Shown here one piece after another: positions 33,288 through 40,314 of a stretch of DNA of 64,000 bases (its first letter is position 1; each line of letters starts with the position of its first letter). The stretch is from Zoogloea oleivorans (lineage in GTDB: Bacteria; Pseudomonadota; Gammaproteobacteria; Burkholderiales; Rhodocyclaceae), in assembly GCA_030157785.1 (NCBI GenBank), contig JAOAUC010000017.1, positions 19,257 to 83,256 on the forward strand, in the 5' to 3' direction. Position numbers and translations under genes: made by a program. The notes below the pieces were generated by a model. That model saw only the letters and a list, made by a program, of their open reading frames with translations. It was not told the origin of the DNA and searched no databases.

Positions 33288-33303
33288 AGGCACGCTTCTC
33301 GCT
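33288..33303 (+). promoter_or_regulatory. Sigma-54 promoter of the hemerythrin gene
   Basis: AGGCACGCTTCTCGCT has GG-N10-GC spacing and a GGCACG -24 core; the -12 is CGCT rather than TTGCT. Predicted start near 33314, about 38 bp before the hemerythrin ATG. Confidence 0.6.
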
Positions 33304-33351
33304 GAAGTCCCGGCAGGCGCCCGCTCTGGTGGCGCAAACCGGGAGAATTCG

Positions 33352-33741
33352 ATGGAATGGTCCGATGAGCGACACGTGCTTGGCCTGGCGGCAATGGATG
33401 ACACCCATCGGGAGTTCTTCGCGCTCGTGAATGCAGCAGAAGCGGCTGCGGGGCCGGCATTTGTCGAGGCGTTCGCGGCCCTCTGTGCCCACACCGAGGT
33501 CCACTTTGCCAACGAGGACACGTGGATGCAGGAGAGCGCCTTTCCTGCCCTTGATGAGCATTTGAACGAGCACCGGCGGGTGTTGCGGGATCTGCGCCGT
33601 TTCAACGAACGGGTGGCGAAGGGTTCGACGATGATGGCCAGGGCCTACATCCGCGAGCAGGTGGCCGAGTGGTTCGAGCTGCACGCGTCCACCATGGATG
33701 CCGCGCTGGCGGCGCACCTGAAGGCGCGCGCCATGGCCTGA
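33352..33741 (+). CDS. Bacteriohemerythrin
   Basis: The 129-residue single-domain hemerythrin has the diiron ligands in place: H in DDTHREFFALV near 19, H and E in CAHTEVHFANEDTWM, paired H in EHLNEHRRVL and the last H/D set in WFELHASTMDAAL. It binds O2 reversibly in the cytoplasm. Position between nifZ and the flavodoxin gene, under its own sigma-54 promoter, suggests O2 scavenging or buffering for nitrogenase. I use ATG 33352 because the upstream open frame lies in the promoter. Confidence 0.88.
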   Translation: MEWSDERHVLGLAAMDDTHREFFALVNAAEAAAGPAFVEAFAALCAHTEVHFANEDTWMQESAFPALDEHLNEHRRVLRDLRRFNERVAKGSTMMARAYIREQVAEWFELHASTMDAALAAHLKARAMA

Positions 33742-33751
33742 ACCTGCCGGA

Positions 33752-34195
33752 TCAGCCGCCGAGGATCACTTCGTAGGCTTTTCGGAGCAGATCCAGCTCC
33801 ACCTGGGGGCAGCCACGGGTTTCGGTGATCGCGATGAAGCGGGCGCCAGCGGCCGTGATGGCCTCGAAAGGCGGGTCGGTGGTGGTGAAACGGGCCAGGT
33901 GCACCTCGACGCGGGTTCCGCCGGTTTCCACGCACAAGCGGAATTCCGGCTCGATCTTCAGGCTGCCGGAAGGCAGGCCTAGGCGCTTCTCGGCATCGGC
34001 CAGATAGATCGAGGGCAGGGTGACGACTGCCGGAGACGGGGTGTCGTCCTCGGCGCACACGTGGGCGTCGGCCGCAAAGGGTTCGAAGCCGAGCATGCCG
34101 TGGGTGAAACGGACAAAACGCAGCCGGCCGCTGATGGATTGGGTGTGGGCGAAGATCAGGCGGGCGCCGCCAGATGTGCCGGGGGCGCCGCTCAT
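33752..34195 (-). CDS. Conserved protein of unknown function within nif accessory cluster
   Basis: The 147-residue protein (start MSGAPGTSGGARLIFAHTQS) shows no recognisable family. It is cytoplasmic in character: no signal peptide or TM, a mix of beta-strand-like segments (LRFVRFTHGMLGFEPF, VEVHLARFTTTDPPF) and a final helix (QVELDLLRKAYEVILGG). One cysteine is in HVCAEDD and another in RGCPQVE. It is convergent with the hemerythrin gene (10 bp apart) and lies 76 bp downstream of the flavodoxin gene. A weak sigma-54-like GG-N10-GC (34227 to 34214, minus) precedes it. A nitrogen-fixation role is inferred from position only. Confidence 0.7.
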   Translation of the reverse strand: MSGAPGTSGGARLIFAHTQSISGRLRFVRFTHGMLGFEPFAADAHVCAEDDTPSPAVVTLPSIYLADAEKRLGLPSGSLKIEPEFRLCVETGGTRVEVHLARFTTTDPPFEAITAAGARFIAITETRGCPQVELDLLRKAYEVILGG

Positions 34196-34239
34196 GGACG
34201 CCCCCGACCTGTGGCATGCCTGACACCCTGCCCGCCGAT

Positions 34240-34255
34240 TGTCGCGTTTGCGACA
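34240..34255. promoter_or_regulatory. NifA-type upstream activator sequence (or stem-loop) after the flavodoxin gene
   Basis: TGTCGCGTTTGCGACA fits the NifA site TGT-N4-T-N5-ACA and is 15/16 identical to the site at 45370-45385. It lies only 13 bp from the weak -24 at 34227, too close for normal looping, and it could equally be a 6-bp hairpin ending the flavodoxin transcript. Role uncertain. Confidence 0.4.
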
Positions 34256-34271
34256 GGCGCGGGCGCGTCCA

Positions 34272-34781
34272 TCAGGCGAGCAATGCGGACTTGATTTCGC
34301 CGAGCCAGTCGTCGAGGCGCTCGTCGGTTTCGTCCTTCTGGTTGTCGTTGTCGAGGGCCAGGCCCACGAATTTGCCATCCACCACGGCCTTCGACTTGGA
34401 GAACTCGTAGCCGTCGGTGCCCCAGCTGCCGATGATCGTGGCGCCCTGCGCCTTGGCGGCGTTGTAGAGGATGATCATCGCGTCACAGAACTCGTGACCG
34501 TAGGCGTCCTGGTCGCCGAAGCCATAGATGGCAACGGTTTTTCCCGTCAGATCAATGCCTTCGAAGGTCGGAAAGAATTCTTTCCAGGAGTCCACCAGCT
34601 CGCCGTCGCCAAGGGTCGGCGTGGCCAGGATGATCGAGCTGAACTTGGCGAAATCGTCGGGCGTGGCCTTGGTAACATTGAAAAGCTCGACCGCATCGTC
34701 GCCGAGCTTTTTCACGATGGATTTGGCCACCTTGCGGGTGTTGCCCGTCTCGCTACCGTAAAAAAGACCGATCTTGCTCAT
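34272..34781 (-). CDS. nifF: Long-chain flavodoxin (probable nitrogenase electron donor)
   Basis: The 169-residue flavodoxin has the FMN phosphate loop GSETGNTRKVAK near residue 10, the 50s/90s loops TPTLGDGELVDSW and YGFGDQDAYGHEF, and the long-chain insertion after residue 120. NifF-type flavodoxins carry electrons to nitrogenase reductase. The name nifF rests on the sigma-54 promoter and on nif neighbours; a general FldA role is the alternative. AGGAG lies 7 bp before the ATG. Confidence 0.88.
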   Translation of the reverse strand: MSKIGLFYGSETGNTRKVAKSIVKKLGDDAVELFNVTKATPDDFAKFSSIILATPTLGDGELVDSWKEFFPTFEGIDLTGKTVAIYGFGDQDAYGHEFCDAMIILYNAAKAQGATIIGSWGTDGYEFSKSKAVVDGKFVGLALDNDNQKDETDERLDDWLGEIKSALLA

Positions 34782-34831
34782 GAGGGATTCTCCTAGGACA
34801 GTGTGGGTTTAGTGAGTGCTGAACCATCCTT

Positions 34832-34847
34832 TGCAAGAGACGGGCCA
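34832..34847 (-). promoter_or_regulatory. Sigma-54 promoter of the flavodoxin gene
   Basis: On the minus strand TGGCCCGTCTCTTGCA differs from TGGCAC-N5-TTGCA at a single consensus position. Predicted start near 34820, with a leader of about 40 bases. Confidence 0.75.
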
Positions 34848-34874
34848 GCCACCCGGCGTGTCCGGGGAACCTCG

Positions 34875-34891
34875 GGGCAAAGTACCTGCCT
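34875..34891 (+). promoter_or_regulatory. Sigma-54 promoter of the 34923-35255 gene
   Basis: GGGCAAAGTACCTGCC (34875-34890) keeps GG-N10-GC spacing with a CTGCC -12. Predicted start near 34901. It is divergent from the flavodoxin promoter, with 27 bp between the -24 elements. Confidence 0.55.
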
Positions 34892-34922
34892 TATTGTTGT
34901 AAACGCACGCGGAGAGAACACC

Positions 34923-35255
34923 ATGAACTGGCTGAAGCGGCTGCCCGGGAGCCGCAGGGAAGTACCGGGTTTCGAGTGGCGCCTGCTGCGCAAGCTGCCG
35001 CTGATTGCTCTGGTCGGCACGCTGCTGCCGGCCCTCTACGCTCTGAATGCGCGGCTTTTTGATGGCGGGCTGGCCGGGGCGGAGGCGCTGAAGGCGGTCC
35101 AGTCGGCCGATATCGTCGCCATTGCAACGGTGGTCCTGCACTGGACGGTGGTGTTCACGCTGGCCATCGGCTGCGTGATCGTCGTGGTGATGAAGGGCCA
35201 CGGCTATATCGCCGACGCCTATCCCCTGCAGGAGCGGGACGCGCCCCTGGAGTGA
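34923..35255 (+). CDS. Small membrane protein of unknown function, nif-linked
   Basis: The 110-residue protein starts MNWLKRLPGSRREVPGFEWR with a basic N-terminus, then two predicted TM helices (LPLIALVGTLLPALYALNA and AIATVVLHWTVVFTLAIG extending to VVVM), and a short charged tail with HGYIADAYPLQERD. I do not recognise a named family. GGAGAG is 8 bp upstream of the ATG. It is divergent from the flavodoxin gene and has its own sigma-54-type promoter, so expression with nitrogen fixation is likely; function unknown. Confidence 0.7.
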   Translation: MNWLKRLPGSRREVPGFEWRLLRKLPLIALVGTLLPALYALNARLFDGGLAGAEALKAVQSADIVAIATVVLHWTVVFTLAIGCVIVVVMKGHGYIADAYPLQERDAPLE

Positions 35256-35264
35256 ATTCCGGCG

Positions 35265-36038
35265 TCAGCGCGCCGACAGGAAGGCCGGCCGGCCGGTTTT
35301 TGTGTAGCCGTCGTCGATCTGCTCGTTGATGACCCGCCAGATGGGTTTCACGAAAAAGCGCAGGTTTTTGACGATGGCGTTCACGTCCATCATCGACGGT
35401 ACGCGGATGCCCCGGTGTTCCACCGGACCGCCGATCTGGGTGATCTTGACGCCAAGTTTGGAGAAGTGGTCGGCGAGGCGCGGCTCGGTGAGCACGAAAA
35501 GCGTCTCGATGCCCTCCCGCTTGGCAAGCGCGACGATGGCCAGGTAGAGGCCGATGGGAATGTACGGGAAACGGGGCTGGTCCTTGGTGCCGAAGTCGTC
35601 GTCGCTGAGCGCCAGCGCGGACTTGGTTTCACCTTTACGCCGCCGGTAGTGGTGGCGCACGGCCAGTCGCGACACCTCTGCAATGCTGCCGCGGGGCAGG
35701 CGGGCGGGATCGATGATGGAGCGGTCCAGCGTGGCGGCGCAGGTGCGCTCGAAAGGCAGGGGGTAATCCGGCTCTTCGGGGCGGGCGACGACCAGGCGGT
35801 TGCAGCCGACGAGGTTTACCGGCGCGGTGGAGGTGCGCATCAGGCAGTGCAGGCTGTGGCGATCGTATTCGTCCGTCTCCATGCGGTCGGGGCGCACGGG
35901 CTCGAAGCCGAGTTCCTCGCAATACACTTCGTGACGTATGCCGAAGACTTCATTGCGGCCGGTTTCGTCGAACGCAGTGGCGACTTCGAAATATTTCTTG
36001 AATCCTTCGCCGAGACTGAAGCGGTCAAGTAGCGACAT
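35265..36038 (-). CDS. PEP-CTERM/exosortase system-associated acyltransferase
   Basis: The 257-residue protein has a GNAT/autoinducer-synthase-like fold: VFGIRHEVYCEELGFEPV resembles the LuxI-type start, followed by LVGCNRLVVARPEEPDYPLP and IAEVSRLAVRHHYRRR. This matches the family described as PEP-CTERM/exosortase system-associated acyltransferases. It fits the two PEP-CTERM proteins in the window. Substrate unknown; members are thought to make N-acyl amino-acid-like or similar products. It is divergent from the ThiF-like gene, with 196 bp between the start codons. Confidence 0.85.
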   Translation of the reverse strand: MSLLDRFSLGEGFKKYFEVATAFDETGRNEVFGIRHEVYCEELGFEPVRPDRMETDEYDRHSLHCLMRTSTAPVNLVGCNRLVVARPEEPDYPLPFERTCAATLDRSIIDPARLPRGSIAEVSRLAVRHHYRRRKGETKSALALSDDDFGTKDQPRFPYIPIGLYLAIVALAKREGIETLFVLTEPRLADHFSKLGVKITQIGGPVEHRGIRVPSMMDVNAIVKNLRFFVKPIWRVINEQIDDGYTKTGRPAFLSAR

Positions 36039-36234
36039 GGTACGTCCCTATGTAATCAGGCATTGCTGCAACGTTTGTTTACGACCAGAAGGGGCAAAAG
36101 CTTGAAGGCGCCCGTTTCCCGGGAGATTACCACCATCATGATCCTGGTATATCAGCTGTTGATGCCGCCGCCGCTGAGGGCTGGTGTCGAACTGTCGTAT
36201 CATTGTGTTTCCCTGTCTGACGGAGACATTCAGC

Positions 36235-37107
36235 ATGTCCAGCGGCGCTTTCCATTACGACGAAGCCTTCTCCCGCAACATCGGCTGGGTGACCCAGGCC
36301 GAGCAGGCCACCTTGCGGGGCAAGCGGGTGGCGATTGCCGGCGTCGGCGGCGTCGGCGGGGTGCATCTGCTGACCCTGGTCCGGTTGGGCATCAGCGCTT
36401 TTCATATTGCCGACATGGACACTTTCGACCTGGTGAACTTCAATCGCCAGGCCGGGGCGATGATGTCGACCATCGGACGTCCCAAGGCCGAGGTAATGGC
36501 TGAAATGGCGCGGAACATCAACCCCGAAGTCGACATCCGTGTCTTTGATAAAGGGGTGAGTGCCGACAACCTGGGCGAGTTCCTCGAGGGGGTCGATCTG
36601 TACGTGGACGGCCTCGATTTCTTTGCCTTCGACGCTCGTCGCCACACCTTTCGGGCTTGCCAGGAGCGTGGCGTGCCGGCAGTCACCGCGGCGCCTCTGG
36701 GCATGGGCACGGCGGTGCTGAGCTTTCTGCCGGGCAAGATGTCTTTTGAAGAATACTTCCGCCTGGACGGCTGCGACGAGGACGAAATGGCCGTGCGCTT
36801 TCTGCTTGGCCTGTCGCCGGCGATGCTTCAGCGCGGCTACCTGGCCGACCCGTCGCGGGTTAACTTTGAAGAGCGTCGCGGCCCCAGCACCATCGCGGCC
36901 TGTCAGTTGTGTGCCGGCGTGACGGCCGTCGAAGTGCTCAAGATTCTCCTCGGTCGCGGTGACGTGATCCACGCGCCGTGGGGCTTCCAGTTCGACGCCT
37001 ACCGCAACCGCTACGTTAAAACCTGGCGCCCGGGTGGCAACCGCAATCCGATCCAGCGCATCGGGTTGTTCATCGCCCGTCGCCAGTTGCGCGCCATGCG
37101 CGGCTGA
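36235..37107 (+). CDS. Stand-alone ThiF/E1-like adenylyltransferase
   Basis: The 290-residue protein carries the E1 nucleotide motif VAIAGVGGVGGVHLLTLVR near 33, DMDTFDLVNFNRQAGA with the conserved Asp/Arg residues, and a C-terminal CQLCAGVTAVEVLKILLG with one CxxC. The second zinc CxxC typical of ThiF/MoeB is not visible. No ThiS/MoaD or ubiquitin-like partner is near. ThiF-like proteins next to GNAT acyltransferases occur in PEP-CTERM bacteria, so an activation step on an amino acid or peptide carboxylate is plausible. I start at ATG 36235 (MSSGAFHYDEAFSRN); the frame is open to 36184. Confidence 0.82.
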   Translation: MSSGAFHYDEAFSRNIGWVTQAEQATLRGKRVAIAGVGGVGGVHLLTLVRLGISAFHIADMDTFDLVNFNRQAGAMMSTIGRPKAEVMAEMARNINPEVDIRVFDKGVSADNLGEFLEGVDLYVDGLDFFAFDARRHTFRACQERGVPAVTAAPLGMGTAVLSFLPGKMSFEEYFRLDGCDEDEMAVRFLLGLSPAMLQRGYLADPSRVNFEERRGPSTIAACQLCAGVTAVEVLKILLGRGDVIHAPWGFQFDAYRNRYVKTWRPGGNRNPIQRIGLFIARRQLRAMRG

Positions 37108-37137
37108 AAACCTGCAGCATATCCCCGACCTGACCTG

Positions 37138-38070
37138 ATGAACCACGAGCACGGCCCCGCCTGCAGCCATGGGCACGCCCATCATCACCACGGCCCGGCT
37201 TCCTACGACCGGGCCTTCGCCGTCGGCATCTGCCTGAACATCGCCTTTGTCGTCATTGAGGCCTATTACGGCTGGCGTTCCGATTCCCTGGCCCTGCTGG
37301 CCGATGCCGGCCACAACCTGTCGGATGTGGCGGGGCTGATTCTCGCCTGGGGGGCGGCGCTGGCCGGACGCCTGCGTCCGACCCATGTGCGTACCTACGG
37401 CTGGCAGCGGGCCTCGATTCTGGCTGCGCTGGCCAACGCTGTGCTGCTCCTGGTGGCGATGGGCGCGCTGGCCCTTGAGGCCTTCCAGCGTTTCAATTCG
37501 CCCGAGCCGGTGGCGGGCTGGACGGTGATCGTGGTGGCCGCCATCGGTGTGGTGGTCAATGGCATCACCGCGGCCCTGTTCATGGCCGGCAGCAAGGACG
37601 ATCTGAACATTCGCGGGGCCTTCCTGCACATGGCCGGCGACGCGCTGGTGTCGCTTGGCGTGGTGGCTGCCGGTGCGCTGTATCTCAAGTTCGGCTGGGT
37701 CTGGCTCGACCCGCTGGTCAGTCTGGCGATTGCGGTGGTGATCGTCCTGGGCACCTGGGGCCTGTTCCGCCAGTCCCTGCACCTTGCTTTCGATGGCGTG
37801 CCGGAGAGCATCGATCTCATCGAAGTCCATGCCTGGCTGCGCAGCCAGCCCGGCGTCAGCAGCGTGCATGACCTGCATGTGTGGGCGCTGGGCACGTCGG
37901 ACGTGGCCCTCACCGTGCACCTTGTGATGCCCGCCGGCCACCCTGGCGATGCCTTCTTCAAGACGCTGGCCCACGATCTCGAGCATCGTTTCCGCATCCA
38001 GCACCCCACCATCCAGATCGAGATTGATGGCCTCGACGACGGCTGCGTGCCGCCTTCGCAACTGAGCTGA
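37138..38070 (+). CDS. Cation diffusion facilitator (zinc-type metal exporter)
   Basis: The 310-residue CDF protein has a His-rich N-terminus (HEHGPACSHGHAHHHHGP), six TM helices with transport-site residues in LLADAGHNLSDVAG (TM2) and HMAGDALVSLGVV (TM5), and a C-terminal cytoplasmic metal domain ending in QIEIDGLDDGC. It exports Zn2+ and possibly Co2+, Cd2+ or Ni2+ in exchange for H+. It follows the ThiF-like gene by 30 bp and may be co-transcribed. Members of this group are named CzcD or ZitB. Confidence 0.9.
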   Translation: MNHEHGPACSHGHAHHHHGPASYDRAFAVGICLNIAFVVIEAYYGWRSDSLALLADAGHNLSDVAGLILAWGAALAGRLRPTHVRTYGWQRASILAALANAVLLLVAMGALALEAFQRFNSPEPVAGWTVIVVAAIGVVVNGITAALFMAGSKDDLNIRGAFLHMAGDALVSLGVVAAGALYLKFGWVWLDPLVSLAIAVVIVLGTWGLFRQSLHLAFDGVPESIDLIEVHAWLRSQPGVSSVHDLHVWALGTSDVALTVHLVMPAGHPGDAFFKTLAHDLEHRFRIQHPTIQIEIDGLDDGCVPPSQLS

Positions 38071-38182
38071 TCCGGGAAGTGTAGGTTGACTCAGTTAGTG
38101 AAAAGCCAGTGATTGGTTCAAGATCTGTTTTTCATTTTCCGTGCCAACACCATGCCGTAAACATTAGGCAACGAGAACATCA

Positions 38183-38611
38183 ATGAGCAGCAAGCACCAC
38201 GGGTCATGTCTGTGCAAAGGCATTCGCTTCACCATCGAAGGCCATCTTGCACCCATCCAGATTTGCCATTGCTCGCAATGTCGGCAGGCCCAGGGCGGCC
38301 CCTTTGCAACCAACATTCCCGTTGAAACAGGCAAGCTTACTTTCATCTCGGGCGAAGACTTGCTTCAGCACTATGAGTCATCGCCAGGTAAGGTCAGAGC
38401 GTTCTGCAAAGTCTGCGGCTCACCCATTTTCAGCAAGCGCGCATCCTTACCCGGCGTCGTTCGCATCCGTGCCGGCCTATTATCCGAACCAGTCGCAGCC
38501 CGGCTTGACTTCCACGCATATGTGGCATCAAAGGCCAGTTGGTGGGAACTGCATGACGGTCTGCCAGCGTACGCTGAGGGCTACGTGGCTGAGCCACAGG
38601 AAAGGCGATGA
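38183..38611 (+). CDS. GFA-family protein (glutathione-dependent formaldehyde-activating-like)
   Basis: The 142-residue protein has the GFA zinc signature: GSCLCKGIRF, ICHCSQCRQAQGG and FCKVCGSPIF, which supply the Cys ligands. Family members are small zinc proteins once linked to S-hydroxymethylglutathione formation; most have unknown substrates. It begins a stretch (38071-39942) that looks less GC-rich than its surroundings and carries genes unrelated to the neighbours, so this may be an acquired patch. No evident operon partner. Confidence 0.85.
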   Translation: MSSKHHGSCLCKGIRFTIEGHLAPIQICHCSQCRQAQGGPFATNIPVETGKLTFISGEDLLQHYESSPGKVRAFCKVCGSPIFSKRASLPGVVRIRAGLLSEPVAARLDFHAYVASKASWWELHDGLPAYAEGYVAEPQERR

Positions 38612-38702
38612 GTGAAGCACAAACCCAATGCAGTCAGGCACGTTGCCTGACAGGGCGCTAGCCGTCTTGGCACCGGCAGGCCCACGCAGAGATTCGTGTT
38701 CA

Positions 38703-39068
38703 TCAAGCTTGGCTCCTCGGATCGCCGTAGCCGAGTTCGCCGAAGCAAGGGATTTCCTGGCGCCACAGGCCAACCAGCATTTCCAATTCTCGTGCGGCAT
38801 TGAACGCTGGGTCTTCGCTGGGTTTGACCATGTCGAGTACGTCGAAGAGAAAGTTGGCCTCGCCGTGTTCGACCCAGTCCTGCACAAGCCTCGCATTGCG
38901 ATGCAGTCCGTCCTGCAGTTCAAAACGATGCCGGTTGAGTGTGCCCTGAACGTTCGTACTTCCTGCGATCAACGCCCGGCCCGTGATCTGGTTACGGATC
39001 GCATAGACACCGGCTCGGGTTTTCGTCTCCAGATACTGTCGTTTCAGCGTCTTTCTGTTTGTCATCAT
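38703..39068 (-). CDS. GIY-YIG-like nuclease-family protein
   Basis: The 121-residue protein contains AGVYAIRNQITGRALIAGST, a variant of the GIY-YIG motif pair with GVY and a weak second element, then a conserved arginine in LNRHRFELQDGLHRN and a glutamate in AARELEMLVGL. Start MMTNRKTLKRQYLETK at 39068 or the next codon (39065), with AGGAGAGG just upstream. Such stand-alone GIY-YIG proteins of about 120 residues exist in many proteobacteria, and nuclease activity is often undemonstrated. It lies 23 bp after the DUF2239 gene, forming a two-gene operon. Confidence 0.75.
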   Translation of the reverse strand: MMTNRKTLKRQYLETKTRAGVYAIRNQITGRALIAGSTNVQGTLNRHRFELQDGLHRNARLVQDWVEHGEANFLFDVLDMVKPSEDPAFNAARELEMLVGLWRQEIPCFGELGYGDPRSQA

Positions 39069-39091
39069 CAATCCTCTCCTTCTCGAATGAG

Positions 39092-39730
39092 TCACGGTGC
39101 AAGCGATGGCACTTCTGTCGGCGGCAGTGGATACGCCAGGTACCTGACGTAATCACGAACGTCAGCCGGCCAAGCTTCGGTCAGTTGGCGGAACTTTGCC
39201 GCGTCGTTTGCGAACAGCGCACGCGAGGCCTCTTCAAAGCCAGCCATATCACCAGCCATGACTGACATGAAGTGGTAAGCACATTCACTCGCCCGGCGTT
39301 GCCGGTCTCGGTCCACGTTGGCCCGGCGTGCCTCATCAACCAGTTTCCGCAAAGTCACCGATGCACCGCCTGGCTGTGCAGCCAACCAATCCCAGTGGCG
39401 CGGCAGTAGCGTGACTTCTCGCGCGACAACCCCAAGCTTCGGCCTGCCACGGCTACGTGGCTCATCAGATTCCCCGGAATCGATCAGTGCCGATTTGTCT
39501 CCTTGAAGCTGGGGCCCCTCTGGAGGTAGACGTGCCAACATCTCGGCATCGCTTCCTCGAATGTCGATATCGACAACTTGACCAGTCTGGTCGCAGAAGA
39601 TTAATAGCGGACTGGGTGCGTCGGACGCCAGAGCGTGTTTCACAGCCAATGCATTGACCGTCAAGCTGCCAGAGGCGATGCGCTTGTGGCCGTTGAAGCT
39701 GGTATAGGAAGGACTAGTGGTATCAATCAC
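39092..39730 (-). CDS. DUF2239-family protein
   Basis: The 212-residue protein begins SPSYTSFNGHKRIASGSL and continues with SPLLIFCDQTGQVVDIDIRG, a GRPKLGVVAREVTLLPRHWD segment and a helical C-terminus with FMSVMAGDMAGFEEASRALF. This is the DUF2239 pattern, including the Gly-Arg-Pro-Lys and His-Trp-Asp marks. Function is unknown. The start codon is GTG at 39730. A near-consensus sigma-70 promoter with two ACCCGGGT palindromes lies just upstream, and the GIY-YIG gene follows in the same operon. Confidence 0.85.
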   Translation of the reverse strand: MIDTTSPSYTSFNGHKRIASGSLTVNALAVKHALASDAPSPLLIFCDQTGQVVDIDIRGSDAEMLARLPPEGPQLQGDKSALIDSGESDEPRSRGRPKLGVVAREVTLLPRHWDWLAAQPGGASVTLRKLVDEARRANVDRDRQRRASECAYHFMSVMAGDMAGFEEASRALFANDAAKFRQLTEAWPADVRDYVRYLAYPLPPTEVPSLAP

Positions 39731-39759
39731 AGTAAGGTCAGTCTTGAATTGGATGAGCT

Positions 39760-39801
39760 AATAATACCCGGGTTAAATTGCCGTGTAAATAATACCCGGG
39801 T
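39760..39801 (-). promoter_or_regulatory. DUF2239 operon promoter with tandem ACCCGGGT operators
   Basis: AATAATACCCGGGT occurs twice on the plus strand (39760-39773 and 39788-39801), 28 bp apart. On the minus strand, -35 TTTACA (39789-39784), a 17-bp spacer and -10 TATTAT (39766-39761) form a strong promoter. One palindrome touches the -10, the other lies upstream of the -35, an arrangement typical of repression by a dimeric regulator. Confidence 0.7.
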
Positions 39802-39908
39802 AAAAATTGGCGGTCGTGCTTCTGTGACTGCCGTATCAGTACTGCCGAGTCTTCCTGTCTTGCTCGACAACACCGGGTTGGATCAACTTCATGCGTCAAT
39901 TCTTCATT

Positions 39909-39941
39909 TGACGCGGTTCAATATTTCGACAATACTCGAAT
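39909..39941 (+). promoter_or_regulatory. arsR promoter and probable ArsR operator
   Basis: -35 TTGACG (39909-39914), 17-bp spacer, -10 AATACT (39932-39937). An inverted repeat TTCGA-N6-TCGAA (39926-39941) overlaps the -10. Because the arsR ATG is at 39943, transcripts from this promoter would be leaderless or nearly so. Confidence 0.55.
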
Positions 39942-39942
39942 C

Positions 39943-40314
39943 ATGGAAACGTTAAACGCAGCCGAATCCCTCGCCGCCCTCGGACACGAGACCCGCCTTG
40001 CCATCTTCCGCGTCCTCGTGCAGGTCGGGCCGGAAGGGCTCAATGCTGGTGCTATCGGCGAGAAGCTCGGCCTTGCGCCGGCGACCCTGTCCTTCCATCT
40101 GTCGCACCTGAGCCGGGTCGGCCTGATCCGCGGGCGACAGGAAAGCCGCTTCATCTTTTATTCGGCGGACTACAGCGCGATGGACGATCTGATCGCCTTT
40201 CTGACCGCCAACTGCTGCCAGGGCAATACCTGCCTGACGAAAACCGCCAGCTGCGAAAGCACCGACAAGCGCCGGAGCGCTAAACCTGCCTGCGAAGGAG
40301 AGTCCTGTGAGTGA
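39943..40314 (+). CDS. arsR: ArsR-family arsenite-responsive repressor
   Basis: The 123-residue protein is a winged-helix ArsR/SmtB repressor (ALGHETRLAIFRVLVQ, then LGLAPATLSFHLSHLSRVGL). It lacks the classical CxCxxC in the recognition helix; instead it has C91, C92 and C97 (NCCQGNTC), close to the C-terminal As(III) site of the Acidithiobacillus ArsR type, plus further cysteines in the tail. It should repress the operon until As(III) binds. It overlaps arsC by 8 bp. Confidence 0.9.
   Translation: METLNAAESLAALGHETRLAIFRVLVQVGPEGLNAGAIGEKLGLAPATLSFHLSHLSRVGLIRGRQESRFIFYSADYSAMDDLIAFLTANCCQGNTCLTKTASCESTDKRRSAKPACEGESCE

Noticed and set aside
39760..39801. Tandem AATAATACCCGGGT copies considered as a CRISPR or att repeat.
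   Set aside because: Only two copies, palindromic, and they sit exactly on a promoter, so they are operator-like.
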